From Ilumatobacter fluminis (lineage in GTDB: Bacteria > Actinomycetota > Acidimicrobiia > Acidimicrobiales > Ilumatobacteraceae), in NCBI RefSeq assembly GCF_004364865.1, contig NZ_SOAU01000001.1, positions 806,001 to 870,000 on the forward strand: 64,000 nucleotides of DNA. The letters are read 5' to 3'. A program made the position numbers and the translations under genes. Position 1 is the first letter of the stretch, and the number at the start of each line of letters is the position of its first letter. The notes under the pieces were generated by a model. The model did not search any database and was not told the DNA's origin. It worked only from the letters and a program-made list of their open reading frames with translations. Below are positions 16,402-24,888 of the stretch, piece by piece.

Positions 16402-17712
16402 ATGAGTTCTCCCGACCCCGCAGCCGAGTTGGCGGCGATCTTCGCCGTTGATGTCACGGTTGCTGACCCGACTGGGTGCGCGACGGTGTTGGGTGCGACG
16501 CGTCGGTTGCGGGGGTTCATCGATCAGGTGGAGGCGGGTGTGACGCGTCGGATGATCGAGTTGCACGAAGAGCAGGGTGCGGCTCCGGCTGCGGATGTTC
16601 ATGCTCGGACAGGTGGTGTGTCGTCGGCGGAGGGGAAGCGCAAGGAGCGTCGGTCGAAGACGTTGGATGAGGCGCCGTCGTTCGAAGATGCGTTGGGTGC
16701 GGGTGAGATCGGTGCTGAGCATGTCGATGCGTTGGCGAATGCGACGGCGAAGCTCGACGATGACGTGAAGGATCAGTTGTTCGACCGTGAATCCGATTTG
16801 TTGGATGATGCGAGGCGTCTGTCGCCGGAGGAGTTCGGTCGGTCGGTGCGTGATCTCGCTCGGGCGATCGAACGCGACAACGGCATCGAACGTGCGACCC
16901 GACAGCGCAAAAGCACGTTCTTGTCCCGCAAGACGAACACCGCCACCGGGTTGGTGGAGGGACGGTTCGCGTTCCACCCGGAACTCGCCAGCAAGGTGTT
17001 CGGTCCGGTCGACCGACACGTCTCGACGTTGATCAAGGAGGGTGCCCAGGCCGGTGATCCGGAGTGTGTCGATCGCAGCGTCGACCGCAACCGATTGGCA
17101 GCCGAAGCGCTCGGCGAACTCGTCGCCTCCGGGAACCAGAACCTGCATCCCGGCACCGCCGATGCGACCGCGATCGTCGACGCGACCGCACTCGTCACCG
17201 GTGAGATCGACGATGACACCGTCTGCGAAACCGGGGACGGCAACGCCCTCCCACCGGCTGCGGTGTCACGAATGATCTGCAACGGACAGGTCACCCCGAT
17301 CCTCGTCGATGCCGACCGTGTCCCACTCGCGGCTGGGCGGACGGTGCGTCACGCCAACCGAGCCCAACGGCGAGCCCTCAGGGCGATGTATCGCACCTGC
17401 GGGTTCGGGGACTGTGATGTGGCGTTCGACCGGTGCGAGATGCACCACATCGTCCCCTGGGAACACGGTGGCAGCACCGATCTCGACAACCTCATCCCGC
17501 TCTGCTCGCGGCATCACCATGTGGTCCACGAAGGCGACTGGGCCCTCGAACTCGCACCGGACCGGACACTCACGACCCGGCAACCCGACGGCCGAGTGTT
17601 CACGGTCAGTGAGCCCGATGTGCCACCACAACGGCGCCGACGGCGAACCGTCGACGAACAGGAACCGGCACCGGCACCGGAACGGGTGCGGGAGCGACAA
17701 CCCGCAGCGTGA
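16402..17712 (+). CDS. DUF222 / HNH endonuclease (13E12 repeat family), copy 1
   Basis: A 436-residue protein. The N-terminal two thirds is DUF222 (VLGATRRLRGFIDQVEAGVTRR, ARRLSPEEFGRSVRDLAR). The C-terminal HNH domain is intact: CGFGDCDVAFDRCEMHHIVP, then WEHGGSTDLDNLIPLCSRHH, with the Cys pairs and catalytic His expected of an HNH nuclease. It ends in a basic RRRRRR tail. This is the 13E12 repeat family, multi-copy in actinobacteria; its natural job is unclear. ATG 16402 is preferred over 16384-16393 because GGGG precedes it, embedded in the inverted repeat. It follows the pilin gene by 40 bp on the same strand, so it may be co-transcribed. About 90% identical to copy 2. Confidence 0.9.
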   Translation: MSSPDPAAELAAIFAVDVTVADPTGCATVLGATRRLRGFIDQVEAGVTRRMIELHEEQGAAPAADVHARTGGVSSAEGKRKERRSKTLDEAPSFEDALGAGEIGAEHVDALANATAKLDDDVKDQLFDRESDLLDDARRLSPEEFGRSVRDLARAIERDNGIERATRQRKSTFLSRKTNTATGLVEGRFAFHPELASKVFGPVDRHVSTLIKEGAQAGDPECVDRSVDRNRLAAEALGELVASGNQNLHPGTADATAIVDATALVTGEIDDDTVCETGDGNALPPAAVSRMICNGQVTPILVDADRVPLAAGRTVRHANRAQRRALRAMYRTCGFGDCDVAFDRCEMHHIVPWEHGGSTDLDNLIPLCSRHHHVVHEGDWALELAPDRTLTTRQPDGRVFTVSEPDVPPQRRRRRTVDEQEPAPAPERVRERQPAA

Positions 17713-18164
17713 CGCACGCCGCCCGACCCCGACACCCTGAACGGAACAGTCGACCCAGCCCCCGCTGGGGCAGCGGCGTGCCCCGGCCGATCGAGGGCGC
17801 CCGACCACACCTGCACAGCGGTCGGCTGGCGTCGGGTTCGATCATCGCTCCCGCCGGAACCGAGCGATGCGTCGTCCCGAGCTGGCCGTCGAGCAGGCGG
17901 CGAGCACTGCCGACGCACACCTGCCGAGACCGGACGCACCGCAACTCGCGGCTATCGCGGCGCTATTGCACTCGTCCGCTGGGGCACCTGATCGCGAAAA
18001 CTGACTCAAGATTCTCCGGACGGTGCCGATTCGTTACAGCGAGCGGATGACTTTGCGAAGACTTCAGTGTCGGCGCGAGGTCACGACAACTGAACAACCG
18101 ATCGGATCAGGGCGCTGGGTAGGGACGGCGTCGGCGGGGTTCGACCTGACGGATCGGAGTGCCC
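17713..18164. other. Intergenic spacer between the two pilin cassettes
   Basis: No convincing gene. The first 80 bp, including hairpin CCCAGC/GCTGGG at 17754-17769, is homologous to the sequence after HNH gene 2 (hairpin at 26240-26258), so the duplicated unit extends past the HNH stop. The last 160 bp must hold the promoter of cassette 2; no clear -10 can be picked. Confidence 0.5.
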
Positions 18165-18665
18165 ATGCGGGTACGCGCACGAGCAACAGACAGAACGCCA
18201 GACGCCCTGGCCGACGCGTCCACAGCGCGCGACGCCGGCGCGACCCTCGTCGAGGTCTTGATCACCATCGTCCTGCTGGGGACCCTCGTCGCCGGCATCT
18301 TGACGCTGACGCAGACGTCGATCATCGCATCGAAGACGAGCGAGGAAGCGGCACGAGTCGAGTCGGCGCTCCTCACTGCGGCCGAACGCGTCGAACGAGC
18401 CGACCGCCTGCAGTTCCCCTGCGACGACACCTTGCCGGCGCCGGTCGAGGCTGCCGCGCAGCTCAAGCTCGGCGTCAGCGAAACCGACGTGGAGCACCAC
18501 GCCTGGATCACGACCGAGCACCTCGACGGCTCGGGCCAGTGGGCTCCCGGCGCCTGCCCCGGTGGCGTGTATCAGCCGAACTTGGTGCAGCGAATCACGA
18601 TCACGATGGTCAGCCCCGACACCGGCCTGACCCGATCACTGGAGGTGATCAAGGGTGACATCTGA
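18165..18665 (+). CDS. PilV-like type IV prepilin, cassette 2
   Basis: A 166-residue paralogue of the 11658 gene. The leader of about 24 residues ends in RDAG, then ATLVEVLITIVLLGTLVAGI with Glu at +5 and a hydrophobic helix. The region after the helix keeps the same spacing as cassette 1 (EEAARVESALLTAAERVERA against QEAAKVETALLNASDRVSRA), a Cys in the FPCDD segment, Cys in PGACPGG, and the same ending TRSLEVIKG. ATG 18165 is chosen because GGAG lies 5 nt upstream; a GTG at 18159 overlaps that GGAG. It overlaps the next gene by 11 bp. Confidence 0.85.
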   Translation: MRVRARATDRTPDALADASTARDAGATLVEVLITIVLLGTLVAGILTLTQTSIIASKTSEEAARVESALLTAAERVERADRLQFPCDDTLPAPVEAAAQLKLGVSETDVEHHAWITTEHLDGSGQWAPGACPGGVYQPNLVQRITITMVSPDTGLTRSLEVIKGDI

Positions 18666-20622
18666 GACCACACCACGAACCCGCAGCGATCGGGGTATGA
18701 CCCTGATCGAACTGCTCGTGTCGATCACGGTGATCGGACTCATCGCCACGGTGCTCGCCGCCACGATCACCGTCGTACTCCGGCAGTCGCCCGAGACGAC
18801 GGCTCGGGTCGACACGGCGCGCTGGGAACAGAACCTGGGCACCTGGCTCCCGGCCGACCTGGCCTCGGCCCAGTGGCCGACGGACGACGACGGCGACGGC
18901 CTCCCGGACGACCCGACCCAAGCGGTCGACTACGACCTGTACTCGCCCTGTGCGGAAGCGCAGTGCACCTGGGGCGAGAACGTCGTCCACCTCGCGTGGG
19001 AAGAAGGCGGCGTCGCCATCGACGTGTCGTATCGGTACGGCCAGGCCGACGACGGCACGTACGAGTTCCGCCGGGTCGCGTGCCGAAACGGCGACTGCTC
19101 GACCCAGACGCTCGTTCGTGACATGCCAGAACCGTCGAGTGGCGGCGAACCGCCGATCTCGGTGTCCTTCCCGCCCGACGTGCTCGACACCGACCCCAAC
19201 GGCAGCCCGATCGTGAACACGAGCGGTCGCCGGGTGAGCGTCACCATCAAGTCGATGGACGGCACCGAGCTGCTCTCGTTCACCGGTGGCGGTACCGAGC
19301 GGGTCGATCTCGAACCGGCGGCGATCCAGCCTCCCGAGTTCCTCCAGGCCCGCAGCGGTTGCGGCGGCCCGATCACCCTCATCGTCGACGAGTCGGGTTC
19401 GCTGACGGCGAGCGATGCCGGCAAGGTGCAGAACGGCGTCCGTTCGTTCGTCTCCACCTTCTCCGGCACCCCGACCCAGCTCCAGATCATCGGCTTCAAC
19501 TCCGACGCACGAGTCCTCGGCAGCTCCGGATGGAACAACTGGTACGACCTGAGCGAGCAGTCGGTGGTCGACTCGTTGCTGGGCGGCTCTTCGCCGATCA
19601 ACTCACTCGGACACGGCGGTGCGACCAACTGGGAGGACGCCATCTACCGCGCCCTTTACACCGAGTCGGGCCAGACGTATCAGGCGCTCGGCAACCCGGC
19701 CAACCCGGCACCCGAGATGATCGTGTTCTTCACCGACGGCATGCCGACCTATCACCGGGACGAGGACCAGACCGGTCCCGAGTCACCCGAGATCCCGAGC
19801 GGCAACGTCCCGTCGCACTTCAACTACAACAACACCACCGAGGCGACCTACACCCAGTTCGACCCGCTGGCCTGGTACCGGGCAGCGTGGCTGCTCGGCC
19901 AGACACAGACCCGGGTCATCGGGGTCGGCGTCGGCACGGCGTTCGGTATGTCGGCCAACCTCGACCGCGACACGACCATCCCCGACTCGGTCATCGCGTC
20001 CGACTGGTCGGCGCCGAACGGCCCGAGTGATGGCTACTCGCACCCGCGTGCGCTCCCCGCGGAGGTCGCGCTCGGCGACCTGATCGCCGGCAACGACATC
20101 TCGAACTACGACGGCAACACTGCCGATCGGTACGTCAAGGTGTCGTACGACGGTGGATGGAACGCCGAGGCCGTCGCCGAGGCCGACCTGTTGACGACGA
20201 CGAACTTCAACGAGTTCGGCGGTGCCCTCGACTCGATCGCCTTGAGCGAGTGTGGCGGCACGTTGACCGTGCAGACCCGTCTCCGTTCGAACACGTCGCC
20301 GCTGCGCGAGACCGTCGGCTACGAGGTGTCGGCCGAAGACATGCCCGTCACCGAGGCGTCGACCTCGGCGGTGAACAAGTCGGCAGCGTTCGACATCTCG
20401 ACCGACGGCGGTGCCTCGGTTGACATCCTGCTCAAGCCCCGCAGCCTCGACGGAACGGGCTACCGAGCCGACGGCTGGACCTGCCGTACGAAGAACGTCG
20501 AGATCACCGACTCGTCGAAGATGTCGCTCCACGACGCCGGCGAAGGCCCGGCCGGCGGCATCGACCTGACCGTTGCGGCCAACGAAGCAGTCGCCTGCGT
20601 CCTCTGGGTGGTGCCCTCATGA
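18655..20622 (+). CDS. PilW-like prepilin fused to a von Willebrand A domain, cassette 2
   Basis: A 655-residue paralogue of the 12148 gene. Leader then DRG/MTLIELLVSITVIG with Glu at +5; pilin-like region to about 235; vWA domain from about 240 with MIDAS DESGS at 245-249, Thr in GGATNWEDA and Asp in FFTDGMPTYH; C-terminal beta region with CGGTLTVQTRL and a final CVLWVVPS. An excellent ribosome-binding site, GGAGGTG at 18641-18647, lies 8 nt before GTG 18655, inside the end of the previous gene, so translation is coupled. The stop overlaps the next start (ATGA). Presumed surface adhesin pilin; ligand unknown. Confidence 0.87.
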   Translation: MTSETTPRTRSDRGMTLIELLVSITVIGLIATVLAATITVVLRQSPETTARVDTARWEQNLGTWLPADLASAQWPTDDDGDGLPDDPTQAVDYDLYSPCAEAQCTWGENVVHLAWEEGGVAIDVSYRYGQADDGTYEFRRVACRNGDCSTQTLVRDMPEPSSGGEPPISVSFPPDVLDTDPNGSPIVNTSGRRVSVTIKSMDGTELLSFTGGGTERVDLEPAAIQPPEFLQARSGCGGPITLIVDESGSLTASDAGKVQNGVRSFVSTFSGTPTQLQIIGFNSDARVLGSSGWNNWYDLSEQSVVDSLLGGSSPINSLGHGGATNWEDAIYRALYTESGQTYQALGNPANPAPEMIVFFTDGMPTYHRDEDQTGPESPEIPSGNVPSHFNYNNTTEATYTQFDPLAWYRAAWLLGQTQTRVIGVGVGTAFGMSANLDRDTTIPDSVIASDWSAPNGPSDGYSHPRALPAEVALGDLIAGNDISNYDGNTADRYVKVSYDGGWNAEAVAEADLLTTTNFNEFGGALDSIALSECGGTLTVQTRLRSNTSPLRETVGYEVSAEDMPVTEASTSAVNKSAAFDISTDGGASVDILLKPRSLDGTGYRADGWTCRTKNVEITDSSKMSLHDAGEGPAGGIDLTVAANEAVACVLWVVPS

Positions 20623-23600
20623 ACACGTTCCGTCGATTCCGCCGCTACCGAGCCGAGCGGCTCGAGCGCCAGTACACCACCGAGTGGGTCGCCAACCAGC
20701 GCGACCGCGGTGCCGTGCTCCCCTTGGTGCTCGTCATGATCATCGTCGGGGCGCTCATCGTGATCCCGGTGACGCACTACACCACGTCGGTGCTTCGTGC
20801 GAACAAGGTCGAGGAAGAGAAGACACGCAACTCGGAGTCGGCGAAGGGCGCCATTCGTGTCGCGCTGCACTCGCCGTCGCTGGTGTTCGGTGACGACGAC
20901 CGCGCCGACGACGGCTGCCCCGACAACGTCGCCGATCTCATCCCCGACGGTGTCATGACCGAGACGGGTGTGTCGCTGACGTGCAACCACGTCGACGAGC
21001 TCAGCGCCGACGAGGTATTCGGCCTCGAAGTGCCCGTCGGGCTGGCCCAGTTGCAGATCGCTCCCGATCCGGCCGGTCTCGATCGCTACAGCGGTGTGGT
21101 TGCGACCTCGGGCGAGGCTCCGCCGTACACCGACAGCGGTTTCGAGCCGTCGTGGGCATGGTGGCTCGGCTTCGACCCGGGGGCCACCGGCGAGGCGCGC
21201 AGCGTCGCGCCGCTGCCGGAGCTCCCTTCGTTCTCCGGCGTCCTGCGTGACTCGGGTCCGCTCGACATGCCCGGCTTCGACTGCAAGGTCTTCCTGCCGG
21301 GTCACTACACCGATCCGGTCGTCGTGGACGGCAGCTTCGGATCGAACAACTTCTACTTCGCCAGCGGCGTCTATTACTTCGAGGAGCCGATCTCGATCTC
21401 CGGCAACGTCGACATCGTCGTCGGTCAGGGTCTCGCCGACTTCGGCGTGACGAACGACTGCGCCGATGACATCCAGGTCGGCGCCCACGTCGACGTCCCG
21501 CTCGGCACGACCTACGGCATCGACGGCAACACCGGTGGTGCGACGTGGGTGCTCGGCGACAACGCCCGTCTCTCCGTGTCGGAATCCGGGGGCGCACCGT
21601 CGGTCCGCTTCAACCAGCGCTACGCCGAGAACCAGAGTGGCGCCTGGACGAACATCATCTCCGTCAACGGCGACTGGTCGTACGGCGATGCCGATCCGGA
21701 CAACGACGACGGATTCGAGGACGCCGACGGCGACCACTCGGTCACGAACGTCAACTTCGTGCCGCGCAGCCAGGTGATCTCCGGTGAGACCGTCGTACCG
21801 CTGTACCTGTCCGGTGCACCGTACGTCCCGAGCCATCCGTCGCTCACCGACGAGGCCCGCATCCCCGACGCGCCGATCAACGTCAACGCCGTCGCTGCCA
21901 TCCGTGAGGTGTCGGGCCCCGACGATGGTGCCGTCATCGTCACGTTCGAGGGCGTCGAAGGTGCCAACACGAACGGCGCGATCATCGACGACTACGAGGT
22001 CGGGATCGCGACCAGCGCCGGCGGTGATCCGACGGTCGCCTGCTCGGCCTCCACGAGCACGGTGTGGCCGACCTACGAAGGATCCGACGGCACGACGCCC
22101 TGGGGCAACCCGTCCGGCGAGAACGCTGGATCACCCGACGGCTACTCGTGCATGATCACGGAGTTGCCGGAGGACGCGACGTACTGGGTCACGGCACGCG
22201 CCCACTCCGAAGTCGGCTGGAGCGATTGGGCCACGCGGGCGGAGGTCACGGTGGCTCTCGGCGCCCCGGCTGCCCTCCCACCGGGCTCGGCCTCGAACAT
22301 CACGATCGAGACGTACGACACCGACGACGCGTTGATCAGCTGGGACGCAGCCATCGACGCAAACCTTGCGCCGGTCCAGGCGTACGAGGTCACCGTGTAT
22401 CGCGTCGGCGACGTCAGGATCGACAGCATCGTGCCCGACCTCGGGCTCGAGACCGGCGGTTTGCCGGTGGTGATCACCGGCTCGGGCTTCACGTCAGCGC
22501 CGGTCGATGATGTCACCTTCGGCGGCTTGTCGGCGACGTCGTTCACCGTGGTGAGCGACACGGAGATCGCGGCGGTCACCCCGCCGCACGCTCCCGGCGG
22601 TGTCGACGTCGTCGTCGACTTCGGGTCGACCGTGTCGGGTTCGGCGAACTTCAACTATCAGCCGGTCACCTCACCGCTACCGGGGCTGCCGGCGATCACC
22701 GGCCTCAGTCAGACGAACGGCCCCGAGGCTGGGGGTGACACCGTCACGATCACGGGTACTGATCTCGACCTCGTCACGTCGGTCTCGTTCGGGCCGAACG
22801 CAGCGTCGATCGTCTCGACTTCGCCGACCGAGGTCGTGGTCACGGTTCCCGCCGGTTCGGGCACGGTCGCGGTGAGTGTGAGCAACCTGATCGGTTCGAG
22901 CACGCCGACCGGCTACACGTACGACACGCCGCCGCCGGTCCCGCCGTCGGTCGGGGGGATCGGCCCGTCCTCAGGGCCGCAGGCGGGTGGCAACACCGCG
23001 ACCATCACCGGCACCGCACTGGGTGAGACGAGTCTCGTGACGTTCGGCGGTGTGCCGGCGACCGACCTGACCGTCGTCAGCGACTCGGAGATCACCGTCA
23101 CGGTGCCCGAGCACCCGTCGGGTGACGTCACGGTCGAGGTCGTCGTCACGACTCCGGTCGACACGAGTGGCCCGGTCGACTACACGTACGACCCGAAGCC
23201 GATCCCCGCACCGGTGATCGACTCGATCGGCCCCGACGTCGGCACGACCTCCGGTGGGACGACCGTCGTGATCAGTGGCGAGCACTTCACCGACGCGACG
23301 ACCGTCCGCTTCGAAGGTGTCGCGGCGCCGTATCTCGCCGTCGACAGCGATACGCAGATCACGGTCACCACGCCGTCGCACAGCGCCGGTTCGGTCGGCG
23401 TGGTGGTCGAGACGCCGGGTGGAACGAGCAACGCAGCGTCGTTCACCTATTCAGCCAACGTTCCGACGCCGCCACCGGTCGCCTGCGGTGACGTCGCACC
23501 GAACAGCGTGTGCGACGACGAGGGTTTCCAGGCGTGCGCAGCGCCGGTCATCATCCGGACCGGCCCGCGCGGTAATCGTCGCTACTCGTGGAGCTGTGAC

Positions 23601-24437
23601 GCTCCTGCTTGCTACAACGGCGAGCAGCAGATCTACACCTACGGCAACTGGTATTGCGCCACGGGTTGTCCCGCCGGGGAAGAGCCGTACTGGGACCGGG
23701 GTTGGCGTTGCGACGAGATCGACTGCAACGGTGGGCGGACCGGTGTCTACGCCTTCGGACGGGCGTGGTGTTACCGACCCGGCGGCTTCGCCGGGTCGGG
23801 CCAACCGACCGGACTGAGTGCGTTCGCCAGCCATCTCATCGAACAAACACCACCCCCCATCGCCACTGTGGAAGAGGCAGTGGGTTCGTGTACGGCGACG
23901 CCGATCATGGGCGGGGTCGGATACGAGGACAAAGAGTGGATGGCTCGGACGCAGTGCGTCATCGAGGATCTCCCGCCGTTGCCGGTAGGCAGCGAGTATC
24001 GGGTCGAGGTGACCGCCATCAACTCGGTCGGTACGTCCGACTCGAGCGTGACCGTCAGCTCGATCAGCGGACCGGGCACCCTCGACGAGCCGTTCGACCG
24101 AGTGTGGTTCCCCTACTACGAGCAGTCGATCATCAACATCGACGCGAGTGGCGGTGGGTCGACGCACATCGAGATCCCCGGCTACATCTCGGTCCCGATG
24201 GGGCGACTGACGATCAACAACCCGAGCGGCGATCCCATCAGCTTCACCGGGGGCGTCGTCGCCGGCCGGATCGCCATCAGCGACTCTCGTGACCCGCTGC
24301 CGATGGGGTACGTCCCCTCGGTGATCATGCAGCGCACCGTCGACCTGACGGCCACGTCCGGCAACATCACGTCGACGGCGAGGGTGAAGATCAACTCCGA
24401 CACCAGCTACGGCATCCTCAACTGGGTAACCCAGTAG
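20619..24437 (+). CDS. Giant PilX-like prepilin with FN3, four IPT/TIG and Cys-rich domains, cassette 2
   Basis: A 1,272-residue paralogue of the 14025 gene. Residues about 30-55 are a PilX-N-like helix (AVLPLVLVMIIVGALIVIPV). The shared beta domain (FLPGHYTDPVVV, SGVYYFE) lies near 225-360. An FN3 domain follows near 415-545. A second FN3 begins near 560, breaks off after YEVTVYRVGD (about 600) and resumes near 1085-1150 (CVIEDLPPLPVGSEYRVEVT). Between the halves lie four IPT/TIG domains (about 600-685, 688-770, 777-860, 864-950; for example SGPQAGGNTATITGT) and a region with ten Cys (about 955-1060). The C-terminal domain (SVPMGRLTINNPSG) matches cassette 1. Probably a long adhesive pilus-associated protein. 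Confidence 0.82.
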   Translation: MNTFRRFRRYRAERLERQYTTEWVANQRDRGAVLPLVLVMIIVGALIVIPVTHYTTSVLRANKVEEEKTRNSESAKGAIRVALHSPSLVFGDDDRADDGCPDNVADLIPDGVMTETGVSLTCNHVDELSADEVFGLEVPVGLAQLQIAPDPAGLDRYSGVVATSGEAPPYTDSGFEPSWAWWLGFDPGATGEARSVAPLPELPSFSGVLRDSGPLDMPGFDCKVFLPGHYTDPVVVDGSFGSNNFYFASGVYYFEEPISISGNVDIVVGQGLADFGVTNDCADDIQVGAHVDVPLGTTYGIDGNTGGATWVLGDNARLSVSESGGAPSVRFNQRYAENQSGAWTNIISVNGDWSYGDADPDNDDGFEDADGDHSVTNVNFVPRSQVISGETVVPLYLSGAPYVPSHPSLTDEARIPDAPINVNAVAAIREVSGPDDGAVIVTFEGVEGANTNGAIIDDYEVGIATSAGGDPTVACSASTSTVWPTYEGSDGTTPWGNPSGENAGSPDGYSCMITELPEDATYWVTARAHSEVGWSDWATRAEVTVALGAPAALPPGSASNITIETYDTDDALISWDAAIDANLAPVQAYEVTVYRVGDVRIDSIVPDLGLETGGLPVVITGSGFTSAPVDDVTFGGLSATSFTVVSDTEIAAVTPPHAPGGVDVVVDFGSTVSGSANFNYQPVTSPLPGLPAITGLSQTNGPEAGGDTVTITGTDLDLVTSVSFGPNAASIVSTSPTEVVVTVPAGSGTVAVSVSNLIGSSTPTGYTYDTPPPVPPSVGGIGPSSGPQAGGNTATITGTALGETSLVTFGGVPATDLTVVSDSEITVTVPEHPSGDVTVEVVVTTPVDTSGPVDYTYDPKPIPAPVIDSIGPDVGTTSGGTTVVISGEHFTDATTVRFEGVAAPYLAVDSDTQITVTTPSHSAGSVGVVVETPGGTSNAASFTYSANVPTPPPVACGDVAPNSVCDDEGFQACAAPVIIRTGPRGNRRYSWSCDAPACYNGEQQIYTYGNWYCATGCPAGEEPYWDRGWRCDEIDCNGGRTGVYAFGRAWCYRPGGFAGSGQPTGLSAFASHLIEQTPPPIATVEEAVGSCTATPIMGGVGYEDKEWMARTQCVIEDLPPLPVGSEYRVEVTAINSVGTSDSSVTVSSISGPGTLDEPFDRVWFPYYEQSIINIDASGGGSTHIEIPGYISVPMGRLTINNPSGDPISFTGGVVAGRIAISDSRDPLPMGYVPSVIMQRTVDLTATSGNITSTARVKINSDTSYGILNWVTQ

Positions 24438-24453
24438 GGAGCGTCCGTACCCA

Positions 24454-24483
24454 CGCAGCCGCCGGGTTCACCCGGCGGCTGCG
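24454..24483 (+). terminator. 13-bp hairpin after pilin cassette 2
   Basis: CGCAGCCGCCGGG and its exact complement around a TTCA loop, 17 bp past the stop. Cassette 1 has no such hairpin before its HNH gene. If it works, HNH gene 2 needs its own promoter. Confidence 0.75.
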
Positions 24484-24863
24484 CCGCGCCCGGGGGGATC
24501 GTCGGTGACGGGCGACAGTCGTTGAGTCGACCGGTGAGTGCAGTCTCATTCGCACACATCGGTACTCACCGCAGCTGCCGGGGCGCGGCTGCGCCGCGCC
24601 CGGGGATGCGGGTGACGCTCGGCGGCCGGTGCGTCGAAAGGCCCGCGGAAAGGATGACGTGTCTTGCGTCAGGCGTCGCTGGTCGCATCGTGAACCGGAG
24701 CCGCCAGGCGGTCGATGAGCGCGACGCCGCGGGTATCGGGAGCGCCGTAGCTCGTCGGCTGAAAGGACCGGCCCGATGGTCATCGGCCCAACCCCGTCGG
24801 ACCGGTACGTCGAATACTTCGAGATTTCTTCGTCGGGAGGGTCCGGAATCGGGAAACTCTGTC
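24484..24863. other. Intergenic region between pilin cassette 2 and HNH gene 2
   Basis: No gene recognised. It contains a direct repeat of GGCTGCGCCGCGCCCGGGG (24477-24495 and 24588-24606). Cassette 1 has only 40 bp here, so about 400 bp was gained in copy 2 or lost from copy 1. Confidence 0.5.
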
Positions 24864-24888
24864 ACACCCCTTCGTCATGATGGGGTGT
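24864..24888 (+). promoter_or_regulatory. Inverted repeat covering the RBS of HNH gene 2
   Basis: ACACCCC and GGGGTGT enclose 11 nt; the right arm holds the ribosome-binding GGGG and abuts ATG 24889, exactly as at 16377-16401. Confidence 0.7.
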
